The notes below the pieces were generated by a model. The model made no database searches, was not told the origin of the DNA, and was given only the letters and a program-made list of their open reading frames with translations. This document shows positions 1-12,782 of a stretch of 64,000 bases of DNA, piece after piece. A program made the translations under genes and the position numbers. How positions within the stretch are numbered: the first letter of the stretch is position 1; the number at the start of each line of letters is the position of its first letter. Source of the DNA: Pachypanchax playfairii (taxonomy: Eukaryota; Chordata; Actinopteri; Cyprinodontiformes; Aplocheilidae); contig SSNP01000050.1 of the NCBI GenBank assembly GCA_006937955.1, forward strand, positions 186,001 to 250,000, read 5' to 3'.

Positions 1-3000
1 AGTAAACAAACAAGTTGGAAACTTTGGTATTAGCAAACTAATTGTTATACAACCTTAGAGACGTTAGTAACTTGTGTCTAAAGCTTTAAAGATATATAGT
101 GCTTTCTATGTTGTGCAGTCTTGTATAAATTATTCAGTCTGATTGGTGAGTTAATTTGCACATAAATTAAAGAGTTACATACCTTTCTAAATTACATTTA
201 GAAGGTGTAATATTGAGGTAACAGTTTATAGAATTCATGAACTGTGATATATATGATCTTGCAGCAAACTTTCTTTAGTTTTATGCCAAAGTTTGTTTTT
301 TTTTCTTCATGTGCTGCATGTTGCACGAGTTCCCTTTTTGCTTATTGGCTGTCATTAACATGCAGGACTGTGTCTCAGAGAGAGAAATGTTGTTTTCTAC
401 AAGGCTCTCTGTGCACCTGAGTCACTCGTCGAGCAGTTCCTTTATCAGTGCAGAGCAGCAGGATGGAAGAGCACATCTTGGACTGATAGTAGGGCTGCCG
501 CTACTGACTAATCCTGCTCACTGCCAGAGAAATAAACAAATAAATAACCAAGGACTTGAGAATGGAATAAAGTTAAAAAAAAAAAATCTGATGTATAGAG
601 AGGAGTTGAAAAGCTTTCAGTCGTATGAATAAAAAGGCACCATTCCTGATCTACAGACAGAGATGAGGTTACAGAGACGCTGGAAAGTCAGGTTGAAAAA
701 AAAAGAGATTGTAAAAAAGGTACATAATCACATAGAACATTTACTCCCAGTGATTTTCTCAAATTAAGTTTTCAGAATGGTACTTTAAATTTATTTAATA
801 TGAAAAGGGTTTGTGTGTAATAAATGAAGTACTTTCAGCTGCCATGGCTTTTATAACCTTCTGGTGTATCTTCTTTTTTATGGCATCAGAGCTTCAATTC
901 TGAAACCATATTGCATTTCACACCTGAGACACATATTAGGGGGTTAGATGGAGGAAAATGGAAGGAGGTGAAATGAGGCGAGTTCAGTCATTTTTCTTTT
1001 TCTCTTTTGTTTGTAAAAAAAAAAAAAAGGTAATCCATTAAAGCCAGATATTGTTGGAGATGACCTCTTCATAGCATTTTTATATTTTGTCTATTAAAAA
1101 AAATGACTAAACAAACAAAACAGGAACAAAAATGTGTGAAATATACATTTAAGTTTCACTTTCTGCGTTACTGGAAATCTAATTTATGGTGCCACTATCT
1201 TAAAATAGTTAGCAGCACATCTTCAGAAACATTAAACCCTCATGACTGAACTTAGTTCAAGCCAAAATCCAAAAATCCCCAAAGCAATCAACACAAAAAA
1301 ACTAACTTATTGTAAATATTCACTGCTCTACTTTATAATCTACCAAAAGTATTAGTAGGCATTGAAAACATACACTCAAAAGAATTCTTCAATTTGCTGA
1401 ATTTTACTACAGCAAAATCCACAAGGAGACCTTTCGGTTCATGAACAAAGCTGACAAAGAAACAGAAATTAAAAAATGACAAACTGTAGAAGCAGATTCT
1501 AAAAAGCTTACAACAATGACTAAAAGCTCTACAGATTAGTTAATGCGCAGAGCAACACATTTTTATCTATCTGCAGAAGCACAGGCATCAACAAAGACAG
1601 TCAGAGTGAAGCGACTGCAGCCTCTGAAGTAAATGTATTGTACTTCTTTTCCTCACACAATGTGTGTTTTTAAATCTAAATAGATAATGTCTAGGGGTCT
1701 GGAAGTTTCTTCAGTCCATACAGAGTGTGTTAAACATGGGTGATGTTCTGCCTGGAGGCAAACTGCGGCGATAAAAAGCCTTTCAGGCGGACAGGTTGTC
1801 AGTACATGTTCAGTCAATGAAGATGCAACTGGCGCTTGTCTTGAGGACTCAGATGGAAGTACGATAGATGTTTCTAAATCAACTTTTTTTTTTCTTCTTC
1901 AAAGAAAAAATACTACTTCTAAGACTACATTGATGGTACAACAGTTTGTGCAAACTTTACCAAACCTGAGTAAACAGAGCTGATCTCAAGGTTTGTTTAC
2001 CTCTAAAACTAAAAATCATTGAACTACACTTTTCCACTACACAGTTGTAGGTTTGAATATTTTAATAATTCAGTCATACATGTTTTTACAGGAGGCTGAC
2101 TGGGAAAAAGAAGAAAACTGACAGTGATCTACAGTGTGTAATTTAATTTTACTTTGCAACATCAAAATATACCAAATATTACAAGTCTTTAACATGATTT
2201 TGTAATGAATAGCTACCTAATAAAAATAAATTAAAGCTGGTAATGTAAATACTGCAAATCCCTGTTTGTGAGTTGTCAAGACGGGTCTGTTATATTATTT
2301 TATTCATGAAATCATTTCTGTATTTACTTCTACAGTACATTGTACAATGTGTTGGTATACATCACAGTTCTTCCCAATGTATTAGCATTTTTTGCCTTCT
2401 AAGGTGCTGTCTGGATATCACCTTTGCCATCACCTATCAAAGCACTCAAAAGAAAAGCATCAGAGATGACGTGTTGAATTAACACCCAGCTCAGCATTCT
2501 CTCCATGCAGATTGAAATAGAAGTACTGATTCTTCCTCTGGACTTCAGAAAAGCTCAGTGAAAGACATGCTACATGCACCCTTTCCACCTTGCTATCCAC
2601 TCCCTTTGAAAGGATGACAGCTACATCACAGCGAGTCAAAAATTTGAAGCCAATGCTTGGCAGCGCAGCAATATTTTATTTTTTTTTATATATTTTTTTT
2701 TTCACTCAACAGCGGAAATCAGGGATCCTACAGACATCACAGAATTCATTTTATTTCCCTTGCTGCCTGTGCTCTCTCTGTTGTTATCCTCTAAAGGCTC
2801 AGTATGACCCCCAAACACACCAGACACACTTTGTTGTTATTTTCAATATAAAATATCCATTCAGGGATTACTTGATGCTTCTCAGTGTTTATTCTCCTTT
2901 CCGCCCACACAGTTCTCACTAAATGCAAGACAAATTGAGCACTTTTTAGAGCTGGCACTTCAGTAGAAGCATTTTGTCGGCATCATGCCCCACAAAAAGC

Positions 3001-4722
3001 TTTTGAAAGTTAACATACTGTTTGCGTGACCATTGTGATAAGTTTGACGCATACTTTATGAGTGGATGTAACTCTTGTCTCTATAGCCACTCATTCAAGA
3101 ATGCACATTAAGACGGGGAATGACGGTGACAAAAAGTGGAAGGCAGAATGGACAGACTTGAAATGGACGAGTGATGGTCTTGACTGTCCAGTTAAGTCTT
3201 TGAGATGCAGCTTTATGCTTGTGATATGCATCGCTGATCCCCCTTTTTGAGATTTGCACACTTTTGAAGCTCCATCTTTCCATGTTTTTCAATGGCTCAC
3301 TCAAAGGCATTGTCCTGTTTCTCCCTGGAAACCTGTGCAGTAGGGGAAAAAAGCCGCCTTAAATCATCTCTTCCAGACACACTATTATCTCCACTCTAAA
3401 TTCATGTATTACTTGTGATAGTAATGAATGAGTAAAGTCATGCTGTGTTTAAAAAAATGAAAATAATCTTTTTTTGTGCTGTCTTTTGTACCACCTGTGT
3501 GAATTAGCACTATCAGATAGAAGGCTTTACCGGACACTCACAGGGGTAGGACCAGGGTCCTTGGAGGTGAGAACTGCCTCAGTGTTAGCCATTTATCACC
3601 ACCACAGAGGGGGGAGAGGAAACATGCTGTGAATGTAGAGCAGTATTATACAATGCTGGTCTCTTGATGTTACTAGTGATAAACATTATGCTTGAGGCCA
3701 AGTGTGTCTTCTGACATTATTTAGAGGATTTTAAATTGGAATTCCTTTCCTTTAGGCTGACCAGGATTACTTAGTGAATAGGATGTTTACGCACAAGCAT
3801 TCATGTTTTAAGGGGAGGATGAATTCTTTCATGAATATTGCATTTGGTATTTAAAGTATTGCACCATTGCACTCTTTGAACCTTTTAAACTGTTCAGAAA
3901 AATTGAGTGAATTCCTTAAAAAACAAGTTACCTTGTTTACCACCTTTTGTAATAAAGTGTTTTCTAGCAGGTTTATCATTTTTTTTACATTCACATTTCA
4001 CATTCACTAGTTCTTCCACATTCTTCCATATTTTAATCAGGCAAGTTTCTGTTCTTGAAGGAGGAAATCATACCTCCCATGTCTGGTTTTAAATAATAAG
4101 CCCATAATTGCAAATCCTTTCAAAGAAATGCTTTGTTTCCCAACCTTTTATTTACCATTTGCTCTACCAGTAGGATATGAAGTGTTCTGTTTCTGCACAC
4201 AAAAATAGATCCATTCAAACTCAGAGATGTTACAGAAAGACAAGGAAAAACAAAGCATTCATGTTTGCATCATTTCAGATAAATTTAAAAGCGCATCTAG
4301 TGCCATGACCTGGAGATGAAGGGAATGCTGAGGTAAATTAAAACAGTTCTAATCAGACAATTCACGTTGATGTTCAAATGTCTTTATTATAACATGAGTT
4401 TGGCTCCAATCATTTCACTCTGTGATCATGCTTCACAATGTGTCATGCTCTAGAGAATATCTTTACCCCTTTTTCCTGGACATGTTTCACCCAAATACCA
4501 AGAACTATGACAGCCATCGACCTCCACAGGTTGACGCTTGGGTGGCAGAAGGCTGAGAAGAAACAGAGGCTGCGGGATTTTCAGGCAGGGTGTGGTGGCA
4601 GCATGACATCAGGATAATAGACTCTCAGATTGGAAGCTTTGCTTGATTATGTACATTATGTGGAGAGGTATTGTGAGATCACCTGGAAAACAGCACAGCT
4701 CGAGTTGCATGGCCTTAATCTT
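1..4722. other. AT-rich noncoding stretch, no supported gene
   Basis: No open frame here has protein-like composition or flanking splice signals; the longest frames (about 60-110 codons) are low-complexity or Ser/Phe/Leu-rich as expected by chance. Several homopolymer A and T tracts are present (for example near 1013-1028 and 2678-2702). If pcdh9 is read left to right, this is probably intron or upstream intergenic DNA. I see no recognisable repeat family. Confidence 0.5.
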
Positions 4723-5225
4723 AAGCTAGATTCATACTAATGCAAAGGCAAATGAGCTCCCACACGGCGACATACTGGTGGAGCCAGTTTCTGTTCATAC
4801 TACCCCGACCCTGTTGCAAAGAAATTCTCCGCCAGGACAGCAGGAGGAGTGTTCCTTACTTAGAGATCTCCCGGTGCTTTATGTGTGGTTCCAACCATGG
4901 GAGGAACAAATAAAAAGCAGGGACTTTACGGCCACCGGCATCGCCACTGCTGCCCTTCAGACCTCTTTTAATGCAGACAAATTTGTCTTCAACACACTGT
5001 CAACACGCTGTTTACAAAAGGGAAGCTACGTCGTGCCGGAATTGATGTTGGATTGTTTGGCTGACCAATCACAGACGTGCGTCATCCGACACGACCGTCG
5101 GAAAGATAGAAAATAGAGCGTGACTCCAACCAACTATCCAAGGCAGTTGGAGAGCCCATACGATGTTGTATCATGGCGGTGCATGTCTCCGACACGTCGG
5201 AGCTGTTTTAGTATGAATCCAGCTT
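4723..5225. mobile_element. 503-bp nonautonomous DNA element with terminal inverted repeats
   Basis: The left end AAGCTAGATTCATACTAA (4723-4740) and the right end TTAGTATGAATCCAGCTT (5208-5225) are inverted copies with one mismatch in 18. The interior is much richer in G+C and CpG than its neighbours (clusters around 4930-4950 and 5025-5105), as expected for a relatively recent insertion into AT-rich DNA. A 112-codon frame at 4778-5116 lies inside but resembles no transposase I know, so the element is classed as nonautonomous (MITE-like). I see no clear target-site duplication, so the superfamily is undetermined. What is seen: the inverted repeats and composition. What is inferred: that it is a transposon. 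Confidence 0.6.
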
Positions 5226-6129
5226 CAGGCTTTGCCACAACAGTTTTTGTTCCTATGTACAAGTTCATATAATATTTGAATATCACGGTGCTTATTGTTG
5301 CAGTTGTTCTTAGACAAGTGATCTCAACTCCTAAAAGGATCAATAAGTGATTCCTCTTTCAGCTAAACTAACAATAAATGCTCTTAGAGTATTCTGCAGA
5401 CCTTTCAGTCTTCTCCTTTGACATCTTGTCACTTATATCAAAAGGACACATCCGGATGGCTTGTAAACAGCCCGTTTCAAAGTCCCATTCCTGTCTCGAG
5501 TGGTACTGCAAAACAGGAACAATATATCCTTCAAATTCTGACAAAATCCCTTTTCTAAAAAGAGAAAAAGGGAGTATTTCATGATCATCTCTTACAAAGT
5601 GACATGCTTTCATCCCAGCCATATCCTCCCTTGGTATGTCACTGTATCTGTTCCAGCTTTCTTTTGCCCTCCTTTTTGCTTTCGGCAGGAAGAGACAGGA
5701 GACATGAAACATTTCCCCTTCTTTTTATTTCTTTTATTATTTTTTTTATTTATTTTTTTTGTTTTTTATGACTTGTGAAGACAAGTCAGAAAGAGGAGGT
5801 GTGCCATTTTTCTCCATCCACCAACCAACAAAATATAACAGTATCTCCTACACTGTAGATATCACCTTTCCCTCAAAGGCCCCAAAACCTGCAGCACTTT
5901 CTTTGATACTTTTGAAATAAAAGTTGTGAAAGGACATCAAGAGCATACTGTATTTTGTATTGCATATTTAAGTTTCTAGCTTCCTGTCAGCATTTTCCCT
6001 TTCAAAAAACACAAATTTGCCCCATTTACCATTTTTCTTTTAGAAGTTATTATGCTTTGTTACATGAGTATGAGTGATTTTATTGTTATTTTTCGGGGGT
6101 TTTTGGATTTTCTTTTTCATAAAGAGATT

Positions 6130-6440
6130 TTGATAACATCAAGCGCTTGCCTTCGCCTCACTTAAAGCCTCCTGCTCGCACTTCCTAGTAATAGGCCTGT
6201 CTCAGACACAAAAGGTTGAACTTGACATCTACCTTGTGATGTCAGTGGATGGTGACAGGTTGATGGACAGCAAAGAATGGCAGAGTTGCCCCCTCTCTAG
6301 TTAATTAGCTCATAGGAGGAAATGAATGCAATTTTAGCCTGGCTGGTGCTTATCAAACAAATTCCTATCTCCCTGCAGACATGATGATAGACAGACCTTT
6401 TTACACCAGCGTGGCCTTTTACTCAGAACTATATTCAAGG
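6130..6440. promoter_or_regulatory. Candidate conserved noncoding element
   Basis: A locally low-repeat, moderate-GC patch inside AT-rich intron-like DNA, with dense homeodomain-type cores (GTTAATTAGCTCAT around 6300, AATGAATGCAAT around 6320) and no open frame. Gene deserts around protocadherins typically hold many long-range enhancers, so this is a plausible enhancer. I cannot test conservation from one sequence; the call rests on texture only. Confidence 0.25.
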
Positions 6441-6879
6441 ATGAGAGCAGTTTGAACAGGCACAATAAACACAGATGATTTCAAGAGGTCACGTCATTAG
6501 ACTCTATAGAATGACCGATGATAAATACTATTGCAACAGAATGCTTGGTATTCTGGTATAAAAAAGAATTTTGCAAATGCCCAGACTTGCAAAATCTTGA
6601 GTATGCAACATGTCCAGCAAAGAGATTAAAAGGGCAACAAAACTGGCTTTCAAGGGACCAAACATTTATCAGCTCAGCTTCTTCAAAAAGTGAAAGCCAG
6701 ACAACCCTGAAATAGCTGCCAATGTAACACATGGTAAGCAAAGATTCTGTTTTGTAATAGGTGGGATTTTTCCTCTTTTTCCTCATATTCAGTACACATA
6801 AACACATCAGAGCACACCTCACTTGGGGGAGGTGACAGAGGCTGCAGAGAAAGTGTGTAGCGGCATAGAATTACCATGA

Positions 6880-7075
6880 ATAATTAAAAGACTAGTGTGA
6901 GCATTCTCGTAGAGCTTTGATTGACTCTGAAAGCCCCAGGAAGAAATTGGCAGATGAGAGCAAACTGCAAAATGGCCAGCTCTGTGCTCTCAGCTCCCCG
7001 CCTAAGATTTGCTTGGCTAAAACCTTGAATCAGCAGTGTGCTCCGAGGCCCTTTTTATGTCTGCTTGCCCTAGAA
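6880..7075. promoter_or_regulatory. Candidate conserved noncoding element
   Basis: A patch with complex, non-repetitive sequence and motif-like strings such as GAATAATTAAAAG and TTTGATTGACTC, unlike the flanking low-complexity DNA. No splice-flanked open frame. Regulatory function is an inference only. Confidence 0.2.
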
Positions 7076-7691
7076 TGAGACCCAAATTTTGCTCATCAAA
7101 AAACTGAAAAAAAAAAGAAGAAGGAGGAAAAAGAAAAAGAACAAGTTTTTTGGACTGTGTGGTGGCATGTGTGGTGATGTTTTCTTCCTTTCATTGAATC
7201 AAATGCATAACCTGTTTACATAGGTGGTCATTTCTTTTAAGTGCGCAATCAAATTATAATCATAGCATGCCATCACAGAAGATTGTTAGAAAGAAAAAAA
7301 AAATGTCTGACATATGTCACTGCCAAACAGGATGGCTCATAGGGTGTCATTGGCAAATTTGCTGAGTGCACAAGTATGTGAGGTCAACAGGGACTGGGGC
7401 TTGGCAGCAGACCCTCACCTTCCCAGGGTGTCCGGATGTAGGTGGCATCCCATTACTCATCCATATCATTTTGCCAAGCCAGCACCGATGTCCTTAGCTA
7501 TATGACATGAAGGCCACTGAGCAGAATGAAACCTACAGGTGACTGTTACCTTGAGATTTTGTTGTGCTGTTTTGATGGTCAAAAATCTGCTGATAAAATG
7601 TCATTTCATTCTAAGTTCTTATAGGATACAGTCCTGTCTATCATTTGCTTTTGCCCTTCATGTGATAAAACGTCTGAGCATCTTAAATGCA

Positions 7692-7723
7692 CAACATGCT
7701 GACAATTCTCTGTCAGCATGTTG
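7692..7723. other. Perfect 13-bp hairpin with a 6-nt loop
   Basis: CAACATGCTGACA (7692-7704), loop ATTCTC, then TGTCAGCATGTTG (7711-7723), an exact inverted copy. The stem is too short for a typical pre-miRNA. It could be a palindromic binding site, a fossil transposon end pair, or chance. Confidence 0.6.
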
Positions 7724-8829
7724 CTATGGTTGGTGCTCAGCTGGTTGTTGCGTATGCATGTGGCATAAAGCTTGGCAAAGCCATGCTGTTTTCTTAAAGC
7801 AAAAAAGAAGATTAGTGAGTCTTCCTAAACGCACGTGTAAATATCTGCTCTACTCTTAAGATCATGTGAAAATATTCTATTACCTACTGTCATAGCATTA
7901 ATGAAACTTTGACTAAAACTAATAGATTTATTAAATTAGACACATTTTATGATGAAAACTAATTACAAACAATCAAGCTAATAAATGGTGTTTACCATCA
8001 AATTAAATAATATTTCACTGATTATTGTGTTAGGGGAATTCACTATGCTGGTTTTGATGGATACATTTTAAAGTTACACAAATTGAGCTTAATTAACTGC
8101 TACTGTATGGAGAATGTAACACCACACATGACATTTAACACAAAAGGTTTTTTATGTGACACCTGCCAGTTATGAAATGTCAGATTGCTGCATATCTACC
8201 TGACAGTCTGACCTAAATAAGCTGTTTGATTCATGTGATGCACAGTGTGAAACTAGGCAAATGCCAAGAAAGTTGTATACAAGAAAACAGTATTAACAAA
8301 AGCATTAGTTATTCCATATATATGAACATTGTGCAAAGGTTTTTTTAAAGTATGAATTAATTATATTTTTAACTGCAGCATTTTTTTTTTACTTCAACTT
8401 GTCTTTCTTTTTTAATTTTAATTTCTTTTACACCATGAATTCAATAGACTTTATTTATCTTGTCTCTAAATGTCTCTAAATGATTTAACAATGAGACCAC
8501 GTTCACACTTTTTGTAATTTATTAGTGGGTTAGGAGTTCTTTAACAAATATGGTTAGGACTAAGGTAAATAGTTTCTGCTACTTTACCTTTATACTTGTC
8601 CTGTGGTAGTTGTTGAACAAACTTGGGATCATAATTTTCTAAATAAAATGTAACCACAGAATAACAGGTGTATTACATGCATGTTATTGGTAAGTAAGCA
8701 TTATTTGTATTTCACAGACAGATGTAACAAAGCACGTGATTAAAAAGAACATGCAATCAAAATAAATAGAATGAAGACAGCCAAACAGCAGTAAGTCAGA
8801 TTGGACTAGAATGTGAGCAGAAACAAATG

Positions 8830-9150
8830 TTTTCTTAGGTTCTTTTTGAAAGTATCTACTGAATCTAGAAAACGCAGGTCTAGAGGGAGTTCTTTCCAGA
8901 GGCGGGAATGGTGGTTTTAAATATTCAATCTCCCTGAGTATTAAAGCAAGTTTGTGGAACCATAAGCAGGTTTTTTCCAGATGACCTCTGGTCATCTGAG
9001 GGCAAGTCAGTGATGTAAGTTCTACTTGTAGTCCTACATGTTGGACTCAAAAGGTCAGTTCCAAAATGTTAAATTGGACATGGTAAACAACAGGGAGCCA
9101 GTGAAGAGTCTTTAAAACTGGTTTAATGTGTTGGTCCTGTTGGGCCAGTC
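8830..9150. repeat. Degenerate interspersed repeat, teleost-type
   Basis: The string ACAGGGAGCCAGTGAAGAGT (about 9089-9108) and its surroundings resemble a repeat that recurs in many fish genomes ('cagggagccagtg...' followed by a '...gtgatgtg...' stretch). A minus-strand open frame of about 100 codons overlaps its left part but reads as decayed repeat, not as a known domain. Limits are approximate; family assignment is from memory of similar repeats and is tentative. Confidence 0.4.
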
Positions 9151-10485
9151 AGGTCATCATACTCATTTAAAGAAAGACTTTTGAATGCATCGTAGTTTTA
9201 GCATCGTAGTATGAAATCGGCAATACGGCTGTTTTCTTGGAATATTTAACCGACTAATAGAAAAAATAAAGATTAAGAGAGGGCCAGTTTGCAAAAAACA
9301 TGCAAAATTACTTTGCTTCTTTGTCATATGTCATTTTTAGCCTGTTGTATTAGATAGTAAGCATTGATACTGGAGATAGCCAAAAAATTTCTACTCTCTT
9401 TTATATTAACCATGACCATGAAAAAGGCCTTGAGCAAAGAAGAAACAGACAGACAGAAAGAAAGAAAGAATACTGTAGGTTAACAGTGAAAGTAATGGTG
9501 TTGTTAATGGTTTCAGGCTATTTTGTACATCAAAGTACACAGAAAAAGAGAACAAAAAAGAGACAGTGAGGGAGAAATAGGGAGGGAAAAATGTGCTGCA
9601 GGCCATTTGATTGTCATTGTTTCTCTTAGGTCATGTGGGTGTGCATAAGTCTTGTTTTTTTTTTTCTTTTTTCGTTTTCTCTCTTCAGTCCTTTTTTCTT
9701 TCCAAGTAATATCAAGCATCACAGCAAAAAAAATTAAAAAATGCCATTGACATAAGACTGTAACAAGCACAGCAAGATCATCTTTGTTGTTTCTATGGAA
9801 CAGAGACTCCAGATTGTTCTGTGTCCTGTCTCTCCTTGTGTCTCTTTAATATGCTTTCTCTGACCTACCATTCTAAGCCTTTCATAATTATTTTAAAGTA
9901 GTCAGTCTTAATCGCTTCAACCCTCTTCTAATCTCATCATACCTATTCTTTAATCTCCTCAGAGAAATATTCTGTCTGCATACGCAGGTATTCTTAATAT
10001 AATCATTATGGATATGTGGTTCAAATGAGCACATTTCATTTATTTTCTTTTGGTCCTGAGATTTGATTTTATTACAGCTTACTCATCTGGCTAACCACCA
10101 AACATCTGTGCCCATAGAACGATACCAGTATCAGAGTAAAGTGTTGTCAAACCATGCCCACATTTAATCTCATTTTGTTCTTATCTTGCCAATTTGTTTC
10201 TCAACGAATATGTCGTTTTTGTAACAACTGGTGGAATTATGCCATAACTCTTTGATATTACCTTCATGTTTATCACTCACATATTTATCTTAACATGTTT
10301 ATGAGTATTAAAGCTGTTCACCCTGAATGTGCCTCCAGTTTAGAAGTATACATCACCTTGCTTTGTTTACACTTTCCCAGATAATTGTCAGATTTTGTCT
10401 ATGTGCATTAATCTAGGATATTCTTGCAACCTTGAAAAGAACACAGCTCTCCTACAAAACATATCCTAAACTCACCTCTTGCCAT
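9151..10485. other. AT-rich noncoding stretch
   Basis: No gene, RNA or recognisable repeat seen apart from short A/T tracts and a small AAAG-type purine run near 9450-9470. Minus-strand open frames at 9406-9770 are low-complexity (Phe/Leu/Ser and Lys runs) and are rejected as genes. Confidence 0.4.
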
Positions 10486-11656
10486 AGGGATCTTTTAATG
10501 CAGGGTGATGACACTGTAGTTTAAGTATCTAAACATTAACCAAAAAGCTAAAATAACTAGCAAAAAAATCAATATGGAAGATTAAAACAAGCAACATGTG
10601 AAAAATACTGTATAGAACAATAGATACATTTCCTGAAGAGAGTTTGTGAACTATACAGGTCATGCGTGGGATCATGGAAAGTGCAAATTTCCTTGTGGAA
10701 TCAGCATGAACTCTCTACTTTTTTTTCTTCCAATACACACATTGCATAGGAACATATAGGAACACTGAAGTACTGTACAAGTCAGAAGGCGGTAGATTCC
10801 AAAGGGTTCTTCCATCGTTTATTGACTCTGTAAATCTCAGATTTATGGGGTCCATTGCATTGTGTTGGTTAAGTTTTTAATGGTTAACATTAAGAATGAT
10901 TGTCCACTTGTAAAACACTTGTAAAATCTTTGCTAGGTTTTTGTAATGGAGGGTTCCACATGATGCTTATATGTTCAACCATCACCATTATTTATGAGGT
11001 CTGAATCAGTCACCATGTCTTATGTAATCTAGACCAGTTACTGTACAGTTACATCAAGGATGATTTCCTTCATGCTGTGAAAGCTTCAACTCTGAAATAG
11101 GATGTAAAATGACCATATAAAAGGAGTTCTTTGAACTATGACCACGCATGGCTCATGCTGTGCAGACAAAAATAAGAGGTGGGGACCTCCTCTTGAGACT
11201 GTGTTTGATAAGTCCTCAGACATTTATTCTCCTTTGAAAGAGAATATCAGGTTCTCACCAATGAGAATGCTTTTTTTTTTCTATATAGTTTATTGAAGGC
11301 TGTTTCCAATCTTCATTTATGACCTATGTGTAACCATTGTTTTGTTTAAGGCTCTACTACAGCTGACATACATGCTGTGTGGCGTTAGGATTACAAACAT
11401 AAAGTACTAAATGACACAGACACGGGCCTGATATGTTGAATAGATTTTTGTTAAAATGACAATGCTTTACTCAATGACTGGACTGCAAATGCACACAACC
11501 CCCAATTACAAGTGTGCAACTGATGTCACAAAATGTAACAAATATGCATTTGCCTGTAAGTTAAATTATGTCTCAGAAATCATAGTTTCTGAGGCGAGAG
11601 TTGAAAGTCAGTGAAATCCATCAGAGAAGGCCTGTCATGCATCACCAAACACTTAC

Positions 11657-11782
11657 ACCCATGTTAATCTCAAATTTGAAAATTGGAGCTTCTTTCTTAC
11701 GCTTGCCACTCTGCAGGGTGTCCTTCAGGTCTCCTTCCAGCATCATGTGTGAGAGCCTGTCCAAAGAGATTTGACAAGGGCC
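11657..11782 (-). CDS. Candidate 126-nt coding exon, unidentified gene (copy 1)
   Basis: On the minus strand this block follows a strong pyrimidine tract ending in CTCCTTGCAG and is followed by the donor GTAAGT (plus-strand 11651-11656). One frame is open throughout and exactly 42 codons long (phase 0 to phase 0), beginning GPCQISLDRLSHMMLEGDLK and ending in a basic stretch (KRKK) and FKFEINMG; the other two frames contain stops. It joins in frame to the 44-nt candidate exon at 12388-12431 across a 605-bp intron. I do not recognise the protein. A donor two bases earlier (GTGTAAG) is also possible. It lies antisense to the pcdh9 exon at 42050-42251, so it would belong to a separate gene, perhaps nested in a pcdh9 intron. 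Confidence 0.55.
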
Positions 11783-12387
11783 CTGCAAGGAGAAAGAAAT
11801 AAAACCCAGAGAGATGAGGCAAACATATTAATCTTGTTAAGTTAAACGCCGACCCCCACCTCCTCTCTTCGTGTTCCTCCGTTCTTCTCCTCTACCCATT
11901 CCCCACACAGATAATGTGCTCACAGTGAAAAATCAGCTAATTTCAGACCACTACTCAGTCTGGCTTACAGAGGCTCTTAGGGTGGTGCAGAGCACTGTGC
12001 AACTCCTCCATTAGTCGCCCCCCACCACTGTCTCTGCCTTTGTCACTGTCACCGTTTCTGTGTCTGACTGTGTCTCTCCGCAAGACACACATTTAATCTT
12101 CAGTCGCTGTCCCTTTCTCTGTCTCTCTCTATCTCTCTCTGTGCACACACTTACAGGAAACCATGTGCACATTTATCTTGGCCCCTCACACTCAGTCCAA
12201 CTGTGACCTTGAGATGTATGATGAATGAAGGTCTTTGAAGAAAGTGAGTTTTAATTTTCGGATTGACATGGATGAGACCTACAGATTTTGTTACTGAGAT
12301 AGAAATGGGGGTTGGGTGAAAGAAAAACATACAATCACACAAATTACTAGAGAAAGGAGAAAAAAAGAAGAAAATGGAGAGGCTTAC
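11783..12387 (-). other. Candidate 605-bp intron (copy 1)
   Basis: Minus-strand GT at the exon at 12388 (GTAAGCC) and AG at 11783-11784 delimit a GT-AG intron of 605 bp with a T/C-rich 3' end. Its middle holds a (TCTC)-rich patch near 12110-12140. Confidence 0.5.
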
Positions 12388-12431
12388 CCGGAGTATGGAG
12401 AGTTGATGGACAATGTTTCCCCCTTGTGGTG
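12388..12431 (-). CDS. Candidate 44-nt coding exon, unidentified gene (copy 1)
   Basis: Minus-strand block with acceptor CTGCTTGTCAG immediately before it and donor GTAAGC immediately after. In the frame dictated by the downstream exon it reads (x)PQGGNIVHQLSILR with no stop, giving a continuous join into GPCQISLDR. A second frame is also open, so the phase is decided only by the next exon. The preceding exon should end in phase 1 and was not found. Small exons are easy to imitate by chance, so confidence depends on the in-frame pairing. Confidence 0.45.
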
Positions 12432-12758
12432 CTGACAAGCAGATAGAATGTCTTTATAGAGTATTTTTAAAACCCAAACAACACAAATGAGGAAATGGGT
12501 GTTTGAGTTTTCTGAGATCAGCGACTCTACCCCCTGAGGGGAAATACAAAGGACAAGAAAATTAAGTTGAATTCTCAATTTTGATCTCAAGATCTGTTTT
12601 TCTGACTAAACTAATTTTACCTCAATTTCTTTCTTTTGATAATTGTGTCGCACACAAAATAAAAGCAGATTCAAGCAGCCTTAAAATATTGCAACAGGAT
12701 TAATGAAGGACTAACAACTTTAGTTGTCTCCTATGAGCTCAGGGTCAGAAATAAAAAA

Positions 12759-12782
12759 TATATATATATATATATATATATA
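12759..12782. repeat. (AT)n microsatellite (copy 1)
   Basis: About twelve AT units, following AAAAAA. The same length is present in copy 2 at 16503-16526, which supports an artefactual duplication. Confidence 0.9.

Larger units (their letters stand above)
5226..8829. other. Noncoding stretch with conserved-looking patches
   Basis: No gene supported. It contains two patches with balanced composition and homeobox-like motifs (6130-6440 and 6880-7075, listed separately) and a perfect 13-bp hairpin at 7692-7723. Other parts are ordinary AT-rich sequence with T- and A-rich tracts (5730-5765, 7110-7145). Confidence 0.4.

Noticed and set aside
4778..5116. 112-codon open frame
   Set aside because: Lies wholly inside the 503-bp inverted-repeat element; no recognisable domain; CpG-rich sequence favours long chance frames.
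8684..8995. 103-codon minus-strand frame
   Set aside because: Overlaps the degenerate interspersed repeat and unique flank; no domain.
12384..12590. Longer minus-strand frame through the 44-nt exon (acceptor TTTCCCCTCAG near 12538)
   Set aside because: Its frame enters the next exon out of phase and hits a stop; the short exon in the other frame fits better.
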